Shown: positions 17,033-25,568, counted from the stretch's first letter. The stretch: DNA of 34,295 bases from DAIRUQ01 sp036803245 (GCA_036803245.1 DAIRUQ010000020.1:1-34295); one strand, 5' to 3'. Notes: generated from the letters alone by a model not told the origin. Translations and numbers: made by a program.

Positions 17033-18018
17033 GTCAGAATCACCCCCAAAGTCTCTGTACGATGCAAGACAATCTGTTGCCACGCCTCGGCCACCCGTTC
17101 CGCCGGGAACCGATGCGTGATCAGTGACTCGGTATCCAGCCAGCCCGAGCCCAACAACGCCAGAGTCTCATCCATACGCTTGCGCGTCCACCCGCTGGGG
17201 CAGTGCAGCGCAATCTCACCGAGACGCAGCTTCTGAATGTCGATGCGACCCTCGGTCCCGCAAAAGCCGGCCGAGACGATATGCCCATTGTGCTTGAGCG
17301 TGGGCAAAAGAGCCTCCACCGCGGGAACACTGCCGGCCGTATCGACCAACACGGCCACCTTGCCTTGAGCCAACCGCTGCACAGCCTCCAGGGCTGGCTC
17401 GTCCGTAGTGTTCACCGCTACCGAGCCGGCAGCGACCAGGCGCTCAAGCCTTGGCGCATGGTGCCCGAGCATGATAACGCGGGCGCCCCGCCAGGCCAGC
17501 GTCTGGGCAGCCCAGTGCCCCACCAGGCCATCTCCGATCACCACGGCCCACTCGCCGATCGACACCGGCGCCCTGGTGCCGCAGTTGTAGCCCACCTGTA
17601 CGAGCACCAGTCCACTGGCGGCCTCTGGCGACAGCCCCTCGGGCAGCTTCCAGATCTGATCCTCTGGCGTCACCGCTGGCGAGACGTGGCCCCCCATGGC
17701 GTCGAGGCCATACTGCACGCGGCTGACGGAGGAGAACACCCAGTCGCCCTCGGCCACACCTGTGACGCGCTCACCGACCGAGCGGACCACGCCAGTCTTT
17801 TGATAGCCAGGCACCCGGGGAAAAGGCCAAGGATCGCCAGGCACGTACGGGGTGTCGCCGGCCGTGCGCTCGCCTCGCAGAAAGGAGCCCTCGGTACCAG
17901 GGCTGATCCACGAATACCGCACATCCACCACCACATCGTCCGGGCCCGGCTCTGGCACCTCGACGATGCCCCAATCTACCTGGTTGGCGTCCACAAACCG
18001 CACCGCTCGTCCTTGCAT
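17023..18018 (-). CDS. Zinc-independent medium-chain dehydrogenase/reductase
   Basis: A 331-residue MDR protein with a GroES-like N-terminal half and a Rossmann half (AVVIGDGLVGHWAAQTL, about 188-204). At the catalytic-zinc positions the usual Cys and Gly-His-Glu are replaced: the sequence reads SWISPGTE and PGYQKTG, so no catalytic zinc is expected. The ISPGTE signature occurs in a subgroup that includes BchC-like and other sugar-modifying oxidoreductases. The start is ATG 18018, 24 bases after the SDR stop, and the 3' end overlaps the next dehydrogenase. Substrate unknown. BchC itself is unlikely, because no other bacteriochlorophyll genes are present here. Confidence 0.85.
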   Translation of the reverse strand: MQGRAVRFVDANQVDWGIVEVPEPGPDDVVVDVRYSWISPGTEGSFLRGERTAGDTPYVPGDPWPFPRVPGYQKTGVVRSVGERVTGVAEGDWVFSSVSRVQYGLDAMGGHVSPAVTPEDQIWKLPEGLSPEAASGLVLVQVGYNCGTRAPVSIGEWAVVIGDGLVGHWAAQTLAWRGARVIMLGHHAPRLERLVAAGSVAVNTTDEPALEAVQRLAQGKVAVLVDTAGSVPAVEALLPTLKHNGHIVSAGFCGTEGRIDIQKLRLGEIALHCPSGWTRKRMDETLALLGSGWLDTESLITHRFPAERVAEAWQQIVLHRTETLGVILTWE

Positions 18019-18042
18019 ATGACCTCCTAGCTTGAGAGCCTG

Positions 18043-18813
18043 CTACCAGGCGGTATACCCGCCGTCGACGACCAGAACCGAGCCGGTGACATAGCTGGAC
18101 GCATGAGACGCGAGATAGACTGCCGCGCCCGCCAGCTCCTCCGGCTGGCCGGGTCGCCCCATTGGGATGGCCTGCATCCAACGCCCGCCGTAGGCTGGAT
18201 CGTCGAAAAAAGGCTGGGCCATGGGCGTGGCCATATAGCCCGGCGCGATGGCATTCACGCGGATGCCGTCGCGAGCCCACTCGCAGGCCAAGGAGCGCGT
18301 CAGGTGGATCACCGCCGCCTTGCTGGTGTTGTAGGAGGCCTGCTTTTGCGGGTCGTTCACGATCAGGCCCGACATAGAGGCGATGTTGATGATCCGCCCA
18401 CCACCGGCGTTCTTCATGGGGCCATGTACCGCCTGGCAGCAGTAGAACAGCCCATCGAGGTTGACGGCCATGACCTCACGCCAATCCTGCTCCGAGACCT
18501 CTTCGGCCGGCGACCACTTGGTGATGCCGGCGTTGTTCATGAGGAAATCGATCCGCCCAAAGGCCTCCAGCGTCTGCTCAACCATGGCCACCACGCTGGC
18601 CTTGCTGGTGACATCGGTCTCTACAAAGAGGCCGCGACGACCCCGCGCCTCGATCCGATCCACTGTCACGGGTCCGGTGGCCGGGTTCTGCTCCGCGACC
18701 ACCACATCAGCCCCGGCCTCGGCAAAGGCCTGGCAGAATTCCTGGCCCAGCCCTTGGCCACCGCCGGTCACGATGCCAACCTGTCCCTCCAGCGAGAACG
18801 CGTCCATGATCAT
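18043..18813 (-). CDS. Short-chain dehydrogenase/reductase (SDR)
   Basis: A 256-residue classical SDR oxidoreductase. The cofactor motif is TGGGQGLG (T16-G23), the NNAG motif is at 93-96, and the active site has S146 (NIASMSG), Y161 and K165 (YNTSK). The C-terminal PGYMATPMAQPF and the closing GSVLVVDGGYTAW are typical. Overall it resembles gluconate 5-dehydrogenase/polyol dehydrogenase-type SDRs, but the substrate cannot be fixed from sequence. ATG 18813 has GAGGAG seven bases upstream; a second ATG lies two codons on. It is first in a three-dehydrogenase operon behind a TTGACA promoter. Confidence 0.93.
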   Translation of the reverse strand: MIMDAFSLEGQVGIVTGGGQGLGQEFCQAFAEAGADVVVAEQNPATGPVTVDRIEARGRRGLFVETDVTSKASVVAMVEQTLEAFGRIDFLMNNAGITKWSPAEEVSEQDWREVMAVNLDGLFYCCQAVHGPMKNAGGGRIINIASMSGLIVNDPQKQASYNTSKAAVIHLTRSLACEWARDGIRVNAIAPGYMATPMAQPFFDDPAYGGRWMQAIPMGRPGQPEELAGAAVYLASHASSYVTGSVLVVDGGYTAW

Positions 18814-18855
18814 CGGCTTGCTCCTCAGTCGGGCTCGTCTCGTGCCACCATGTCG

Positions 18856-18884
18856 ATGCTAGTCAGCCCAGAGGTCGCTGTCAA
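18856..18884 (-). promoter_or_regulatory. Predicted sigma70 promoter of the dehydrogenase operon
   Basis: A perfect TTGACA (18884-18879) and TAGCAT (18861-18856) are separated by 17 bases on the minus strand. The predicted start near 18849 is about 36 bases before the SDR ATG. Confidence 0.7.
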
Positions 18885-19027
18885 CGCCACAGGCGTCGCA
18901 GCCTGGACCAAGACGCCCCAAATGGGACGGCGCATGGCGGGACCAGACCAGCCGAGCCTGGGCACATGGACTTGACCCGCTAGCGCGGCAGACTAGGCGC
19001 TAGAGCTCGGCGCGCCATAGCAGAAAA

Positions 19028-19061
19028 CCCTCCTCACCACTATCCCTAGTGGTGCAGAGGG
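19028..19061 (-). terminator. Rho-independent terminator after tRNA-Asn
   Basis: On the minus strand CCCTC-TGC-ACCACTA-GGGA-TAGTGGT-GAG-GAGGG folds into two stacked stems (5 bp and 7 bp with a small internal loop) and is followed by TTTT. It lies 26 bases past the 3' end of the tRNA. The remaining 19062-19087 and 18885-19027 hold only a weak 7-bp inverted repeat (18980-19003) and no gene. Confidence 0.8.
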
Positions 19062-19087
19062 CTTCGCCTGCGACCTGTAGTGTCTAG

Positions 19088-19159
19088 CTCCTCGGGCTGG
19101 ACTCGAACCAACAACCAACCGGTTAACAGCCGGTCGCTCTACCATTGAGCTACCGAGGA
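19088..19159 (-). tRNA. tRNA-Asn (anticodon GTT)
   Basis: The minus strand folds as a complete cloverleaf of 72 bases. The acceptor stem is TCCTCGG/CCGAGGA with discriminator G; the D stem is GCTC/GAGC; the anticodon stem ACCGG/CCGGT encloses loop CTGTTAA with anticodon GTT; the T arm is GTTGG-TTCGAGT-CCAGC. CCA is not encoded, so 3' maturation would need RNase Z or exonucleases plus CCA addition. It has its own promoter and terminator, so it is a single-gene unit. Confidence 0.97.
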
Positions 19160-19180
19160 ACGTCCCTGAAGACGATCGCT

Positions 19181-19209
19181 ATTCTAGCCGGAACACCCCG
19201 TCCGGTCAA
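19181..19209 (-). promoter_or_regulatory. Predicted sigma70 promoter of tRNA-Asn
   Basis: TTGACC (19209-19204) and TAGAAT (19186-19181) are separated by 17 bases on the minus strand. Transcription would start near 19174, about 15 bases before the mature tRNA 5' end. It lies in the 69-base gap after the rpoD stop. Confidence 0.75.
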
Positions 19210-19228
19210 ATGCGCGCCCGAATCCGCG

Positions 19229-20587
19229 CTAGCTGAGGTAATCACGCAAACGACGGCTGCGGGTGGGATGTCGCAGCTTGCGCAAGGCCTTGGCCTCGAT
19301 CTGACGAATGCGCTCGCGCGTCACGCCAAACTCCTGGCCAACCTCCTCCAGCGTGCGGGGCTGCCCGTCCTCCAGTCCAAAGCGCAGCGTCAGCACCTGC
19401 CGCTCTCGCTCCGTCAGCGAATCGAGCACGTCGTGCATCTGCTCCTTCAGCAGCTCTTTGGTGGTCTCCTCCACGGGGCCCGCGAGCGTCTCGTCGGGGA
19501 TGAAATCGCCGAGCTCGCTATTCTCCTCAGAGCCCACCGGCATCTCTAGCGACATGGGCTCTTGCGCGATCCGCACATACTGCCGCACCTTGTCCGCGGC
19601 CCTGCGCAGGCTGCGGGCCACATGATCCGGCACCGGGGTGCCGTCGCGTTCCGCAGCCTCGATGGCCCGCCGCTCGGCATCGGTGACCAGGTTCATGTGC
19701 ACAGCGATCTCTTCAGGGGTGGGCTCGCGCTCCAGTTCCTGCTGGAGGCTGCGCATGGCCCGCGTCACCCGGTTGATCGTCTCCACCATGTGCACCGGGA
19801 TGCGGATGGTCCGCGCTTGATCGGCAATGGCGCGGCTAATCGCCTGGCGAATCCACCAGGTCGCATAGGTGCTGAATTTGTAGCCCTTGTGATAGTCAAA
19901 CTTTTCCACGCCGCGCAGCAGCCCAAGGTTGCCTTCCTGGACCAGATCCAGGAGTGACAGACCCCGCCCCGTGTAGCGCTTTGCGACGCTTACCACCAAG
20001 CGCAGGTTCGCCTCGGCCATACGCCGTTGCGCCAGCTCCCCCCGCAGCCTCTTGAGCTCGAGACGGTGTCGCTCCCGCGAGGAGAGCTCGTTCTCGCGAG
20101 CCTCCAGCTCCTCGGCCGCCTGGTTGCCCTCCTCGATCGCCTTGGCCAAGCGCACCTCTTCCTCGGCCGTCAGCAGGTCGACCCGGCCGATCTCGCGCAG
20201 GTACATGCGCACTGGATCGCTGATCGCCTCCAAGTCGAGCGGCTCGCCCCCGACGTCATCATCGGGCTCGCCATCGATGGTCGGAGCCTCGTCGTCCTCC
20301 AGGCCAAAGATCGGGACGCCCATATCGGTGAGGACATCCACTAATGCACGAAGGCGCTCGGGATACTGGTCAATATCGGGGATGGCGTCCAGCAGATCCT
20401 TGCGGGTGAGGTGTTCCTGCCGAATGCCCTTGGCCAGCAGCTCATCGATGCGGGCATGATAGTCCGCATCGCTGTCGCGACTGGCGCGGGGCTGATCCTC
20501 ACGCCACTGACGCTCGGCGTCAACCTGAAGAGGCACCTCTGGCGAGTGGGCGTTGTTGTGGTTTCCGTTCGAGGGGTCGCTTGGCAT
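19229..20587 (-). CDS. rpoD: Primary RNA polymerase sigma factor (RpoD/SigA)
   Basis: A 452-residue housekeeping sigma70. A poorly conserved acidic N-terminus (region 1.1-like, with region 1.1 helix ELLAKGIRQEHLTRKDLLDAI split around 49-69) precedes region 1.2 (DPVRMYLREIGRVDLLT, 124-140). Region 2 is at about 190-265, with RLVVSVAKRYTGRGLSLLDL and the -10-binding YATWWIRQAISRAIADQ. Region 3 is at about 270-370, and region 4 at about 385-445, with HTH TLEEVGQEFGVTRERIRQIE. Region 3 has about 28 extra residues (about 300-328) relative to the usual E. coli/Bacillus form. ATG 20587 has AGAGGA just upstream; a TTG at 20611 overlaps the dnaG stop and is less likely. Probably co-transcribed with dnaG. 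Confidence 0.97.
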   Translation of the reverse strand: MPSDPSNGNHNNAHSPEVPLQVDAERQWREDQPRASRDSDADYHARIDELLAKGIRQEHLTRKDLLDAIPDIDQYPERLRALVDVLTDMGVPIFGLEDDEAPTIDGEPDDDVGGEPLDLEAISDPVRMYLREIGRVDLLTAEEEVRLAKAIEEGNQAAEELEARENELSSRERHRLELKRLRGELAQRRMAEANLRLVVSVAKRYTGRGLSLLDLVQEGNLGLLRGVEKFDYHKGYKFSTYATWWIRQAISRAIADQARTIRIPVHMVETINRVTRAMRSLQQELEREPTPEEIAVHMNLVTDAERRAIEAAERDGTPVPDHVARSLRRAADKVRQYVRIAQEPMSLEMPVGSEENSELGDFIPDETLAGPVEETTKELLKEQMHDVLDSLTERERQVLTLRFGLEDGQPRTLEEVGQEFGVTRERIRQIEAKALRKLRHPTRSRRLRDYLS

Positions 20588-20607
20588 ACTTTCCTCTGGT
20601 GCGCGCG

Positions 20608-22518
20608 TCAACGTCGACTGGAACCGATCAGGCTCAGCTCGTGCGCCCGCTGGTGCAAGAGCCGCAACTCCGTCCTCCCACGGTTGATCAGGTCGCTGAT
20701 GTGCGCCACACCCTCTAGCTCGGAAGACGCAACCGCGTCGTCGAGCAAGAACTGCAGCTCGCGCATCGTCCGCGACAGGGATCGCTCACGCAGGCGAATG
20801 GTGGATTTGATCAGGTCCTCGCGAACCATCTCCGGGGACAAGGGCGGGCCACCCTGGAGTCTAGAGTGGAGCGATTCTACATGAGCCCCGACACTGGTGT
20901 CAAGATGCGCCAAGACGCGCTCAAGGGCATCCTCGCCGGGCCCGATCTCTGGCGCGACCTGGCATAAAGCATCCCAGATCAGCCGGTGGCGCGAATCTGC
21001 GAACGACTCGCCCAGCGCTTGGGGGCTCAGTTCCGTCTTTTCCAGCACCTGCCACCCCACGTCTGGGTAGCGCACCAGCAGCGCCACGGCGCGGCTCTCC
21101 AGGTCTATGGGCACCTCGCGGGATGCCGCTGCCGCCTTGGTGCTAGCCTCCTCCGAGGCCGTACCCCGCCGCCGTGCCCCCCCCCGAAGGCGCCGGGCCT
21201 CGTCGGCCAAGGTGCGCTCGTCGATGCGGATGGCCTGAGCGAGCCGTTGGGTATAGTGCTGTCGCTCCAGCGGGTTCGCCAGCTCGTTGATGATCGGCAG
21301 CACCTTGTCCACCACCTGGCGCTTGCCGCGCGCCGTCGAGAGATCGGCCCCGGCCACCGCCAGCCCGATCAGGTGCTCCACGACGGGTTTGGCCTCCTCC
21401 ACCAACCGGTCCCAGCGTTCCCGATCCTGCAACACCAGCTCGTCGGGATCTAGGCCATCAGGAAGGGCGAGGACGCGGATGTCGGCCTTGAGGCGCGACT
21501 CGTACCGCACCAGGCCAGAAGCCGTCGGGATCGGAACCGTCTCGCGCGGCATGGCGCCCTGCGCGACCTCGACGCCGCGCTCGGTGGCCCTCACGCCAGC
21601 GGCATCGGGGTCGAGGGCAAAGATCAGCCGCTCGACGATGGGCTGCAACAAGGCGACATGATCCCCGGTAAGCGCGGTGCCCATGACCGCCACCAGATTG
21701 TGCACGCCCTCCTGGTACGGTCCGATCACGTCCATGTAGCCCTCGACGACGATGGCCGTTCCAGTCTGCCGAATGGCCTCGCGAGCCAGGTCGAACCCGT
21801 AAAGCAGGTGCCCCTTGTCGAACAGCGGCGTCTGCGGGGTGTTCAGGTACTTGGGCTCGCCCTGCCCCAAGACGCGGCCGGCGAACCCCACCACATGCCC
21901 GCGAGGATCCCGAATGGGGAACATGACCCGATCGCGAAAGCGGTCATACACGTTGCCGCGATCGTTCCGGACCAGCAACCCGGCCTCCATCAGCAGCTCT
22001 TGGTCATACCCCGCCCCCTGCAAAGCTTGCTCACAAGCATGCCAATCATCGGGAGCATAGCCAAGCTGGAATGTCTGGAGGGTTGCATCTGTCAGGCCGC
22101 GCCGACGCAGGTATGCCAGCGCTGACGCGCCTACGTCGGTAGCCATGAGCGTGCGATGGAAAAAGCGAGCGGCCTCTGTGTTTGCTGCCCGCAAGCGATC
22201 AGTCAGCTCGCGTCGCGCCTGGCCCTCTTCGTCCAGAGGCTCCAGTATCACGCCAGCGCGGTCTGCTAGCTGTCGCAGCGCCTCGCCAAACTCGACGCCC
22301 TCCATCTGCATCACGAACGTGAATACGTCGCCGCCCGTGTTGCAGGCCCCAAAGCAGTGCCAAGTCTGTGTCTCTGGGAACACGACAAAGGAGGGCGTCT
22401 TTTCGCTGTGAAATGGGCAAAGCCCCTTGTAGTTCTGCCCTGCCTTTTGCAGACGCACGCGCGATCCGATCAGATCGACGATATCGACGCGCTGCTTGAC
22501 CTCATCAACCACGCTCAT
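20608..22518 (-). CDS. dnaG: DNA primase DnaG
   Basis: DnaG synthesises RNA primers for DNA replication. The 636-residue protein has the N-terminal CHC2 zinc domain (C34, H37, C55, C59; CPFHSEKTPSF and HCFGAC), in which the last two cysteines are separated by three residues, not the two of E. coli. The RNA polymerase core follows (about 115-420) with TOPRIM motifs IVVEGYMDV and IFALDPDAAG. A helical C-terminal region, presumably the helicase-interaction domain, starts at about 450. The ATG overlaps the stop of the upstream secreted-protein gene by four bases (ATGA), and rpoD follows. This retains the dnaG-rpoD part of the macromolecular-synthesis operon; rpsU is absent. Confidence 0.97.
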   Translation of the reverse strand: MSVVDEVKQRVDIVDLIGSRVRLQKAGQNYKGLCPFHSEKTPSFVVFPETQTWHCFGACNTGGDVFTFVMQMEGVEFGEALRQLADRAGVILEPLDEEGQARRELTDRLRAANTEAARFFHRTLMATDVGASALAYLRRRGLTDATLQTFQLGYAPDDWHACEQALQGAGYDQELLMEAGLLVRNDRGNVYDRFRDRVMFPIRDPRGHVVGFAGRVLGQGEPKYLNTPQTPLFDKGHLLYGFDLAREAIRQTGTAIVVEGYMDVIGPYQEGVHNLVAVMGTALTGDHVALLQPIVERLIFALDPDAAGVRATERGVEVAQGAMPRETVPIPTASGLVRYESRLKADIRVLALPDGLDPDELVLQDRERWDRLVEEAKPVVEHLIGLAVAGADLSTARGKRQVVDKVLPIINELANPLERQHYTQRLAQAIRIDERTLADEARRLRGGARRRGTASEEASTKAAAASREVPIDLESRAVALLVRYPDVGWQVLEKTELSPQALGESFADSRHRLIWDALCQVAPEIGPGEDALERVLAHLDTSVGAHVESLHSRLQGGPPLSPEMVREDLIKSTIRLRERSLSRTMRELQFLLDDAVASSELEGVAHISDLINRGRTELRLLHQRAHELSLIGSSRR

Positions 22519-25500
22519 CGCGATCTGTCCGTAAAACCATAGGCCCAGAGCCGGCCGTCATCGTCCGACAGATACGCGGTACCGGTGGCGAGATCCATGG
22601 CCAGCGCTCCGGGCGCACCATATCCGGCGCCTGCCGCCTCGCCAAGCTCCTCCAAGGTCGCGCCATGCAGCACGCGCAGGCCCCCCGCCTCGCGCAAGAT
22701 CACTTGATCCCGAGCCGCATCGACCACCAGAGCGTTGGCTCCCTGCAACGGGCGATCCGGGTTGCCCCACACCGTCCGGACCACCGTAGCGGCCTCGCCA
22801 TCCACCATCGAGATCCCGCCATAGTGCGCAGAGAGGGCATGGGTCGCATAGACCCGTCCAGACGTTTCCGACGCGACCAGCTCAGAGACCAAGCCCACCC
22901 CACCCAAAGCTACCAGCCCCTGCGGATCGAGAGAGGCGACGTCGAGGACCATCAGAGACCCCGTCTCGCACAGCGTGACATACAACCGGCCAGCCGATGC
23001 CACCACCGCCATCGGCCCAGGCGTACCGGGCAACCGTAGGCGATGCACTAGCTCGAGCGTGGCTGCATCCAGCACCGCCAAGCTCCCGGCGTCTGCCTCA
23101 GCCACCCAGAGGCGCCCACCTAGGAGGAGCATCTCGGTGGGACGGCCCAACCCCTGTGCCACGGCTACCAGCTCGCCACTCGGGGACAGGCGATGCACCT
23201 CGCCCCGGCTGGGCACGCTGGCACAGATGCCGCCCTCGGACGACGCAACCGCTAGGCGGTAGACATGAGCCGGCAGACGCCGTACCCACGCTTGCTGGCG
23301 CGTCGAGACGTCCCAAACCAACACGCGGCTGCCCGAAGCGGTAACCAAACGCCCTCGGCCAGCGTCGTAGGCCATGTCGGCGGCCGGATCACCCTCGCCT
23401 TGCAGCGTCACCCCGCTGAATGGCACAAGCACGCGGTCGCCACGATCATCAGGGACCCCTACCACCGGTTCGACCACGACCTCAGCCGGCGCCACCAGGC
23501 CTCTCGCCGCCGCCTGGGAGTATCGTGCCAGATGGGGCAGGTACGCCTGCGGCTCTCCCTGATGAGGCAAGGCCACCCCACATACCCGCAACGAGGCATC
23601 GTCCACCACCATGGCGGTGCGCAGCCCGGCGTCGACATTGCCCTGGGCGTTATAGGCGCCAAAGCGCAAGGTGATGGTCTGCCCCGCATAGCGCGACATA
23701 TCATAGCGCGCCTGCTTCCAGGCCTGGGCGTTGTCACGCTCCCACATGAGATATTCAATCGCCACGCCCTGGTCGTTGAGAATGGCCACATATTGCAGCC
23801 CGGCTGTATCCGATTCGGCCATGGGCCAATACCAGAACTCTAGCAGAACACTCTGGTTGGTCTGGGGTATCCGTATGGTCTGCTGGCCCGACGAATAGCT
23901 GACGACCGGCGCCCCGTCGAGGATGCCAGTCTGCAGTGCGCGCTGCCCCCCGTGAACCACTGCCGTGCTGTAGCGCGCCGTGTAGGCCGTCTGTATCAGC
24001 TGCCAGCCTGACCCCTCAAAGCCGCCGTCCTGCAGGAGCTCGGCACAGTCACCAGGTGGGACCGGCGTGGGCGTGGGAGTCACCTTGACCGTCACAGGCG
24101 CAGCGTTCGCTAGCGACACGCTTCCCAGGTTGCTGGTCGTGGCGGAGACAGAGCTGGCAAAGGTTCCGGCGGTCGCCCCCGCCCTAGCACGAAAGCGCAG
24201 CGTCACCGTCCGGGGAACCGTGGCCGTCGATTTCCCCATGGCCCGCACCGCGTCGTACTGCTGGTGGCCGAGCCAATCCCAGACAGCCCATTCGCCATGT
24301 GGATCCTTTAGCTGGTACGGGCAGACGCCGCGAACCTCCGGCCAGAGCCTCCACCAGTCGCGGTAGGCTCGCACCATATAGTCGGCGCGGTTGGACTCGT
24401 TGATCTGCGGCAGACCATAGATGCCGCAAAAGTCGCAGGCGCCCAGGGCATAGCCGGTCTCGGTGATGAGCACGTCGACGCCCACGCGGCCATGGGTCGC
24501 CAGCCGTTCCAGCTCTAGTTGGTAGCTATCGATGGCTAGCTCGCGATAGCCGCCGACGTTGCCCGCGTGCAGGTTCTGGTTCGGCGGCCGGTTGCCGGGG
24601 TATACGTGCGCCGACCAGACGTCAAAGGCCTGTAGCGCGCCCGGCACCGTCGCCATGCCGTCGATGAACCCGAGCCAGTCGTACCCGCCACCGGCCGAGT
24701 AGGCCACGCCCGGAGAGAGGCCACCATTCATCAGCACGATGCGCGAATCGCCCAGCGCTCGGATGGCCGACGCGGCGGCCACCAGGAACTCGCCATACTC
24801 GACGGGATTGGCCTGCCCGCTCCACTCCAGATCGAGGTTGGGCTCATTCCAGATCTCGACGTATAGCAGATGCCCGTCCCGGCGGGGGAGCCCGGCCACG
24901 ACTCGCTTGAAGGCCTCGGCCATGCCGCTGTATGGGCGCGATGGCTTGACCCAGTGCCCCGGTCCGCCATCATAGACGCCGGCCAGACGGATCACCGGCA
25001 CCAGCCCGCGATCATAGCATCCGTTCACAAAGCTGACCCAGGCGGATTCTGGCCCCGGCGTCGCCGTGGTGATGCGGTAGCAGAGCTGCTTGACATAGGC
25101 CCCCGGCCCCATCAGCTCCCGCACGCGGTCCAGCTGGTAGGCAGTGTCGGACCACTTGTCCTGAACAAAGGTGTGCATCCCGTAAAAGCTGCCGGTCCGC
25201 GCCCCAGGCAGCGTCGGCAGGTTCCATTGGAGACGTTGGCCGCTCTGAGTGGGATTGGAGATCGGGGCCGAGGCACCGTCGTACGCGAGCCGAGCCGAGG
25301 CAGTCACATAGCTGAACCCCGCTGGTAGAGTCACCTCCACACGTGGCGAGGAGCCGTCGCGCCAGTCGCTGTTGGTTAGCCTGACGGTGTAGACGATCTC
25401 TCCACCCGCATCCACCTGCGTTGGCTCGGCGGCCAGCTCCAGGCTCAAGGCCGAGCTCTGGGCACTTGTCGCCTGGAGGCACGGCCAGAGCATTGCGCCG

Positions 25501-25568
25501 AGTAGCGCCATCAGCACAACAGGCAGGATGATGCGTGTACGTCTCATCGTCGGGGCGCTAGCGGTCAT
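22515..25568 (-). CDS. Secreted multidomain protein: split DUF11 domain, glycosidase-like TIM barrel, carbohydrate-binding-like domain, beta-propeller
   Basis: A 1017-residue exported protein. A signal peptide spans about 1-36 (RRTRIILPVVLMALLGAMLW, probable cleavage after TSA). Residues 41-122 look like the first part of a DUF11 domain (AEPTQVDAGGEIVYTVRLTN, LQWNLPTLPGA). Residues about 127-445 form a clan-A-type glycosidase barrel with acid/base E242 (EIWNEPN) and nucleophile E370 (ITETGY). The remaining DUF11 strands appear at 450-496 (TVTLRFRARAGATAGTF). A TPTPTP linker leads to a jelly-roll, binding-like domain (about 508-665) with an AYLPHLAR motif after it, then a YVTN-like propeller (about 715-1010). 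ATG 25568 has GAGGAG ten bases upstream. It overlaps dnaG by four bases. Substrate unknown; catalytic residues look intact. Confidence 0.88.
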   Translation of the reverse strand: MTASAPTMRRTRIILPVVLMALLGAMLWPCLQATSAQSSALSLELAAEPTQVDAGGEIVYTVRLTNSDWRDGSSPRVEVTLPAGFSYVTASARLAYDGASAPISNPTQSGQRLQWNLPTLPGARTGSFYGMHTFVQDKWSDTAYQLDRVRELMGPGAYVKQLCYRITTATPGPESAWVSFVNGCYDRGLVPVIRLAGVYDGGPGHWVKPSRPYSGMAEAFKRVVAGLPRRDGHLLYVEIWNEPNLDLEWSGQANPVEYGEFLVAAASAIRALGDSRIVLMNGGLSPGVAYSAGGGYDWLGFIDGMATVPGALQAFDVWSAHVYPGNRPPNQNLHAGNVGGYRELAIDSYQLELERLATHGRVGVDVLITETGYALGACDFCGIYGLPQINESNRADYMVRAYRDWWRLWPEVRGVCPYQLKDPHGEWAVWDWLGHQQYDAVRAMGKSTATVPRTVTLRFRARAGATAGTFASSVSATTSNLGSVSLANAAPVTVKVTPTPTPVPPGDCAELLQDGGFEGSGWQLIQTAYTARYSTAVVHGGQRALQTGILDGAPVVSYSSGQQTIRIPQTNQSVLLEFWYWPMAESDTAGLQYVAILNDQGVAIEYLMWERDNAQAWKQARYDMSRYAGQTITLRFGAYNAQGNVDAGLRTAMVVDDASLRVCGVALPHQGEPQAYLPHLARYSQAAARGLVAPAEVVVEPVVGVPDDRGDRVLVPFSGVTLQGEGDPAADMAYDAGRGRLVTASGSRVLVWDVSTRQQAWVRRLPAHVYRLAVASSEGGICASVPSRGEVHRLSPSGELVAVAQGLGRPTEMLLLGGRLWVAEADAGSLAVLDAATLELVHRLRLPGTPGPMAVVASAGRLYVTLCETGSLMVLDVASLDPQGLVALGGVGLVSELVASETSGRVYATHALSAHYGGISMVDGEAATVVRTVWGNPDRPLQGANALVVDAARDQVILREAGGLRVLHGATLEELGEAAGAGYGAPGALAMDLATGTAYLSDDDGRLWAYGFTDRSR

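Noticed and set aside
17023..18018. Assignment of the zinc-less MDR as BchC (bacteriochlorophyll synthesis)
   Set aside because: Only the ISPGTE-type signature is shared, and no other photosynthesis genes occur in the window; the neighbouring dehydrogenases fit a catabolic unit better.
18980..19003. CTAGCGC/GCGCTAG inverted repeat with a 10-base loop between the SDR promoter and the tRNA terminator
   Set aside because: A 7-bp repeat in GC-rich DNA with no T-run and no adjacent gene end; not enough to call a regulatory element.
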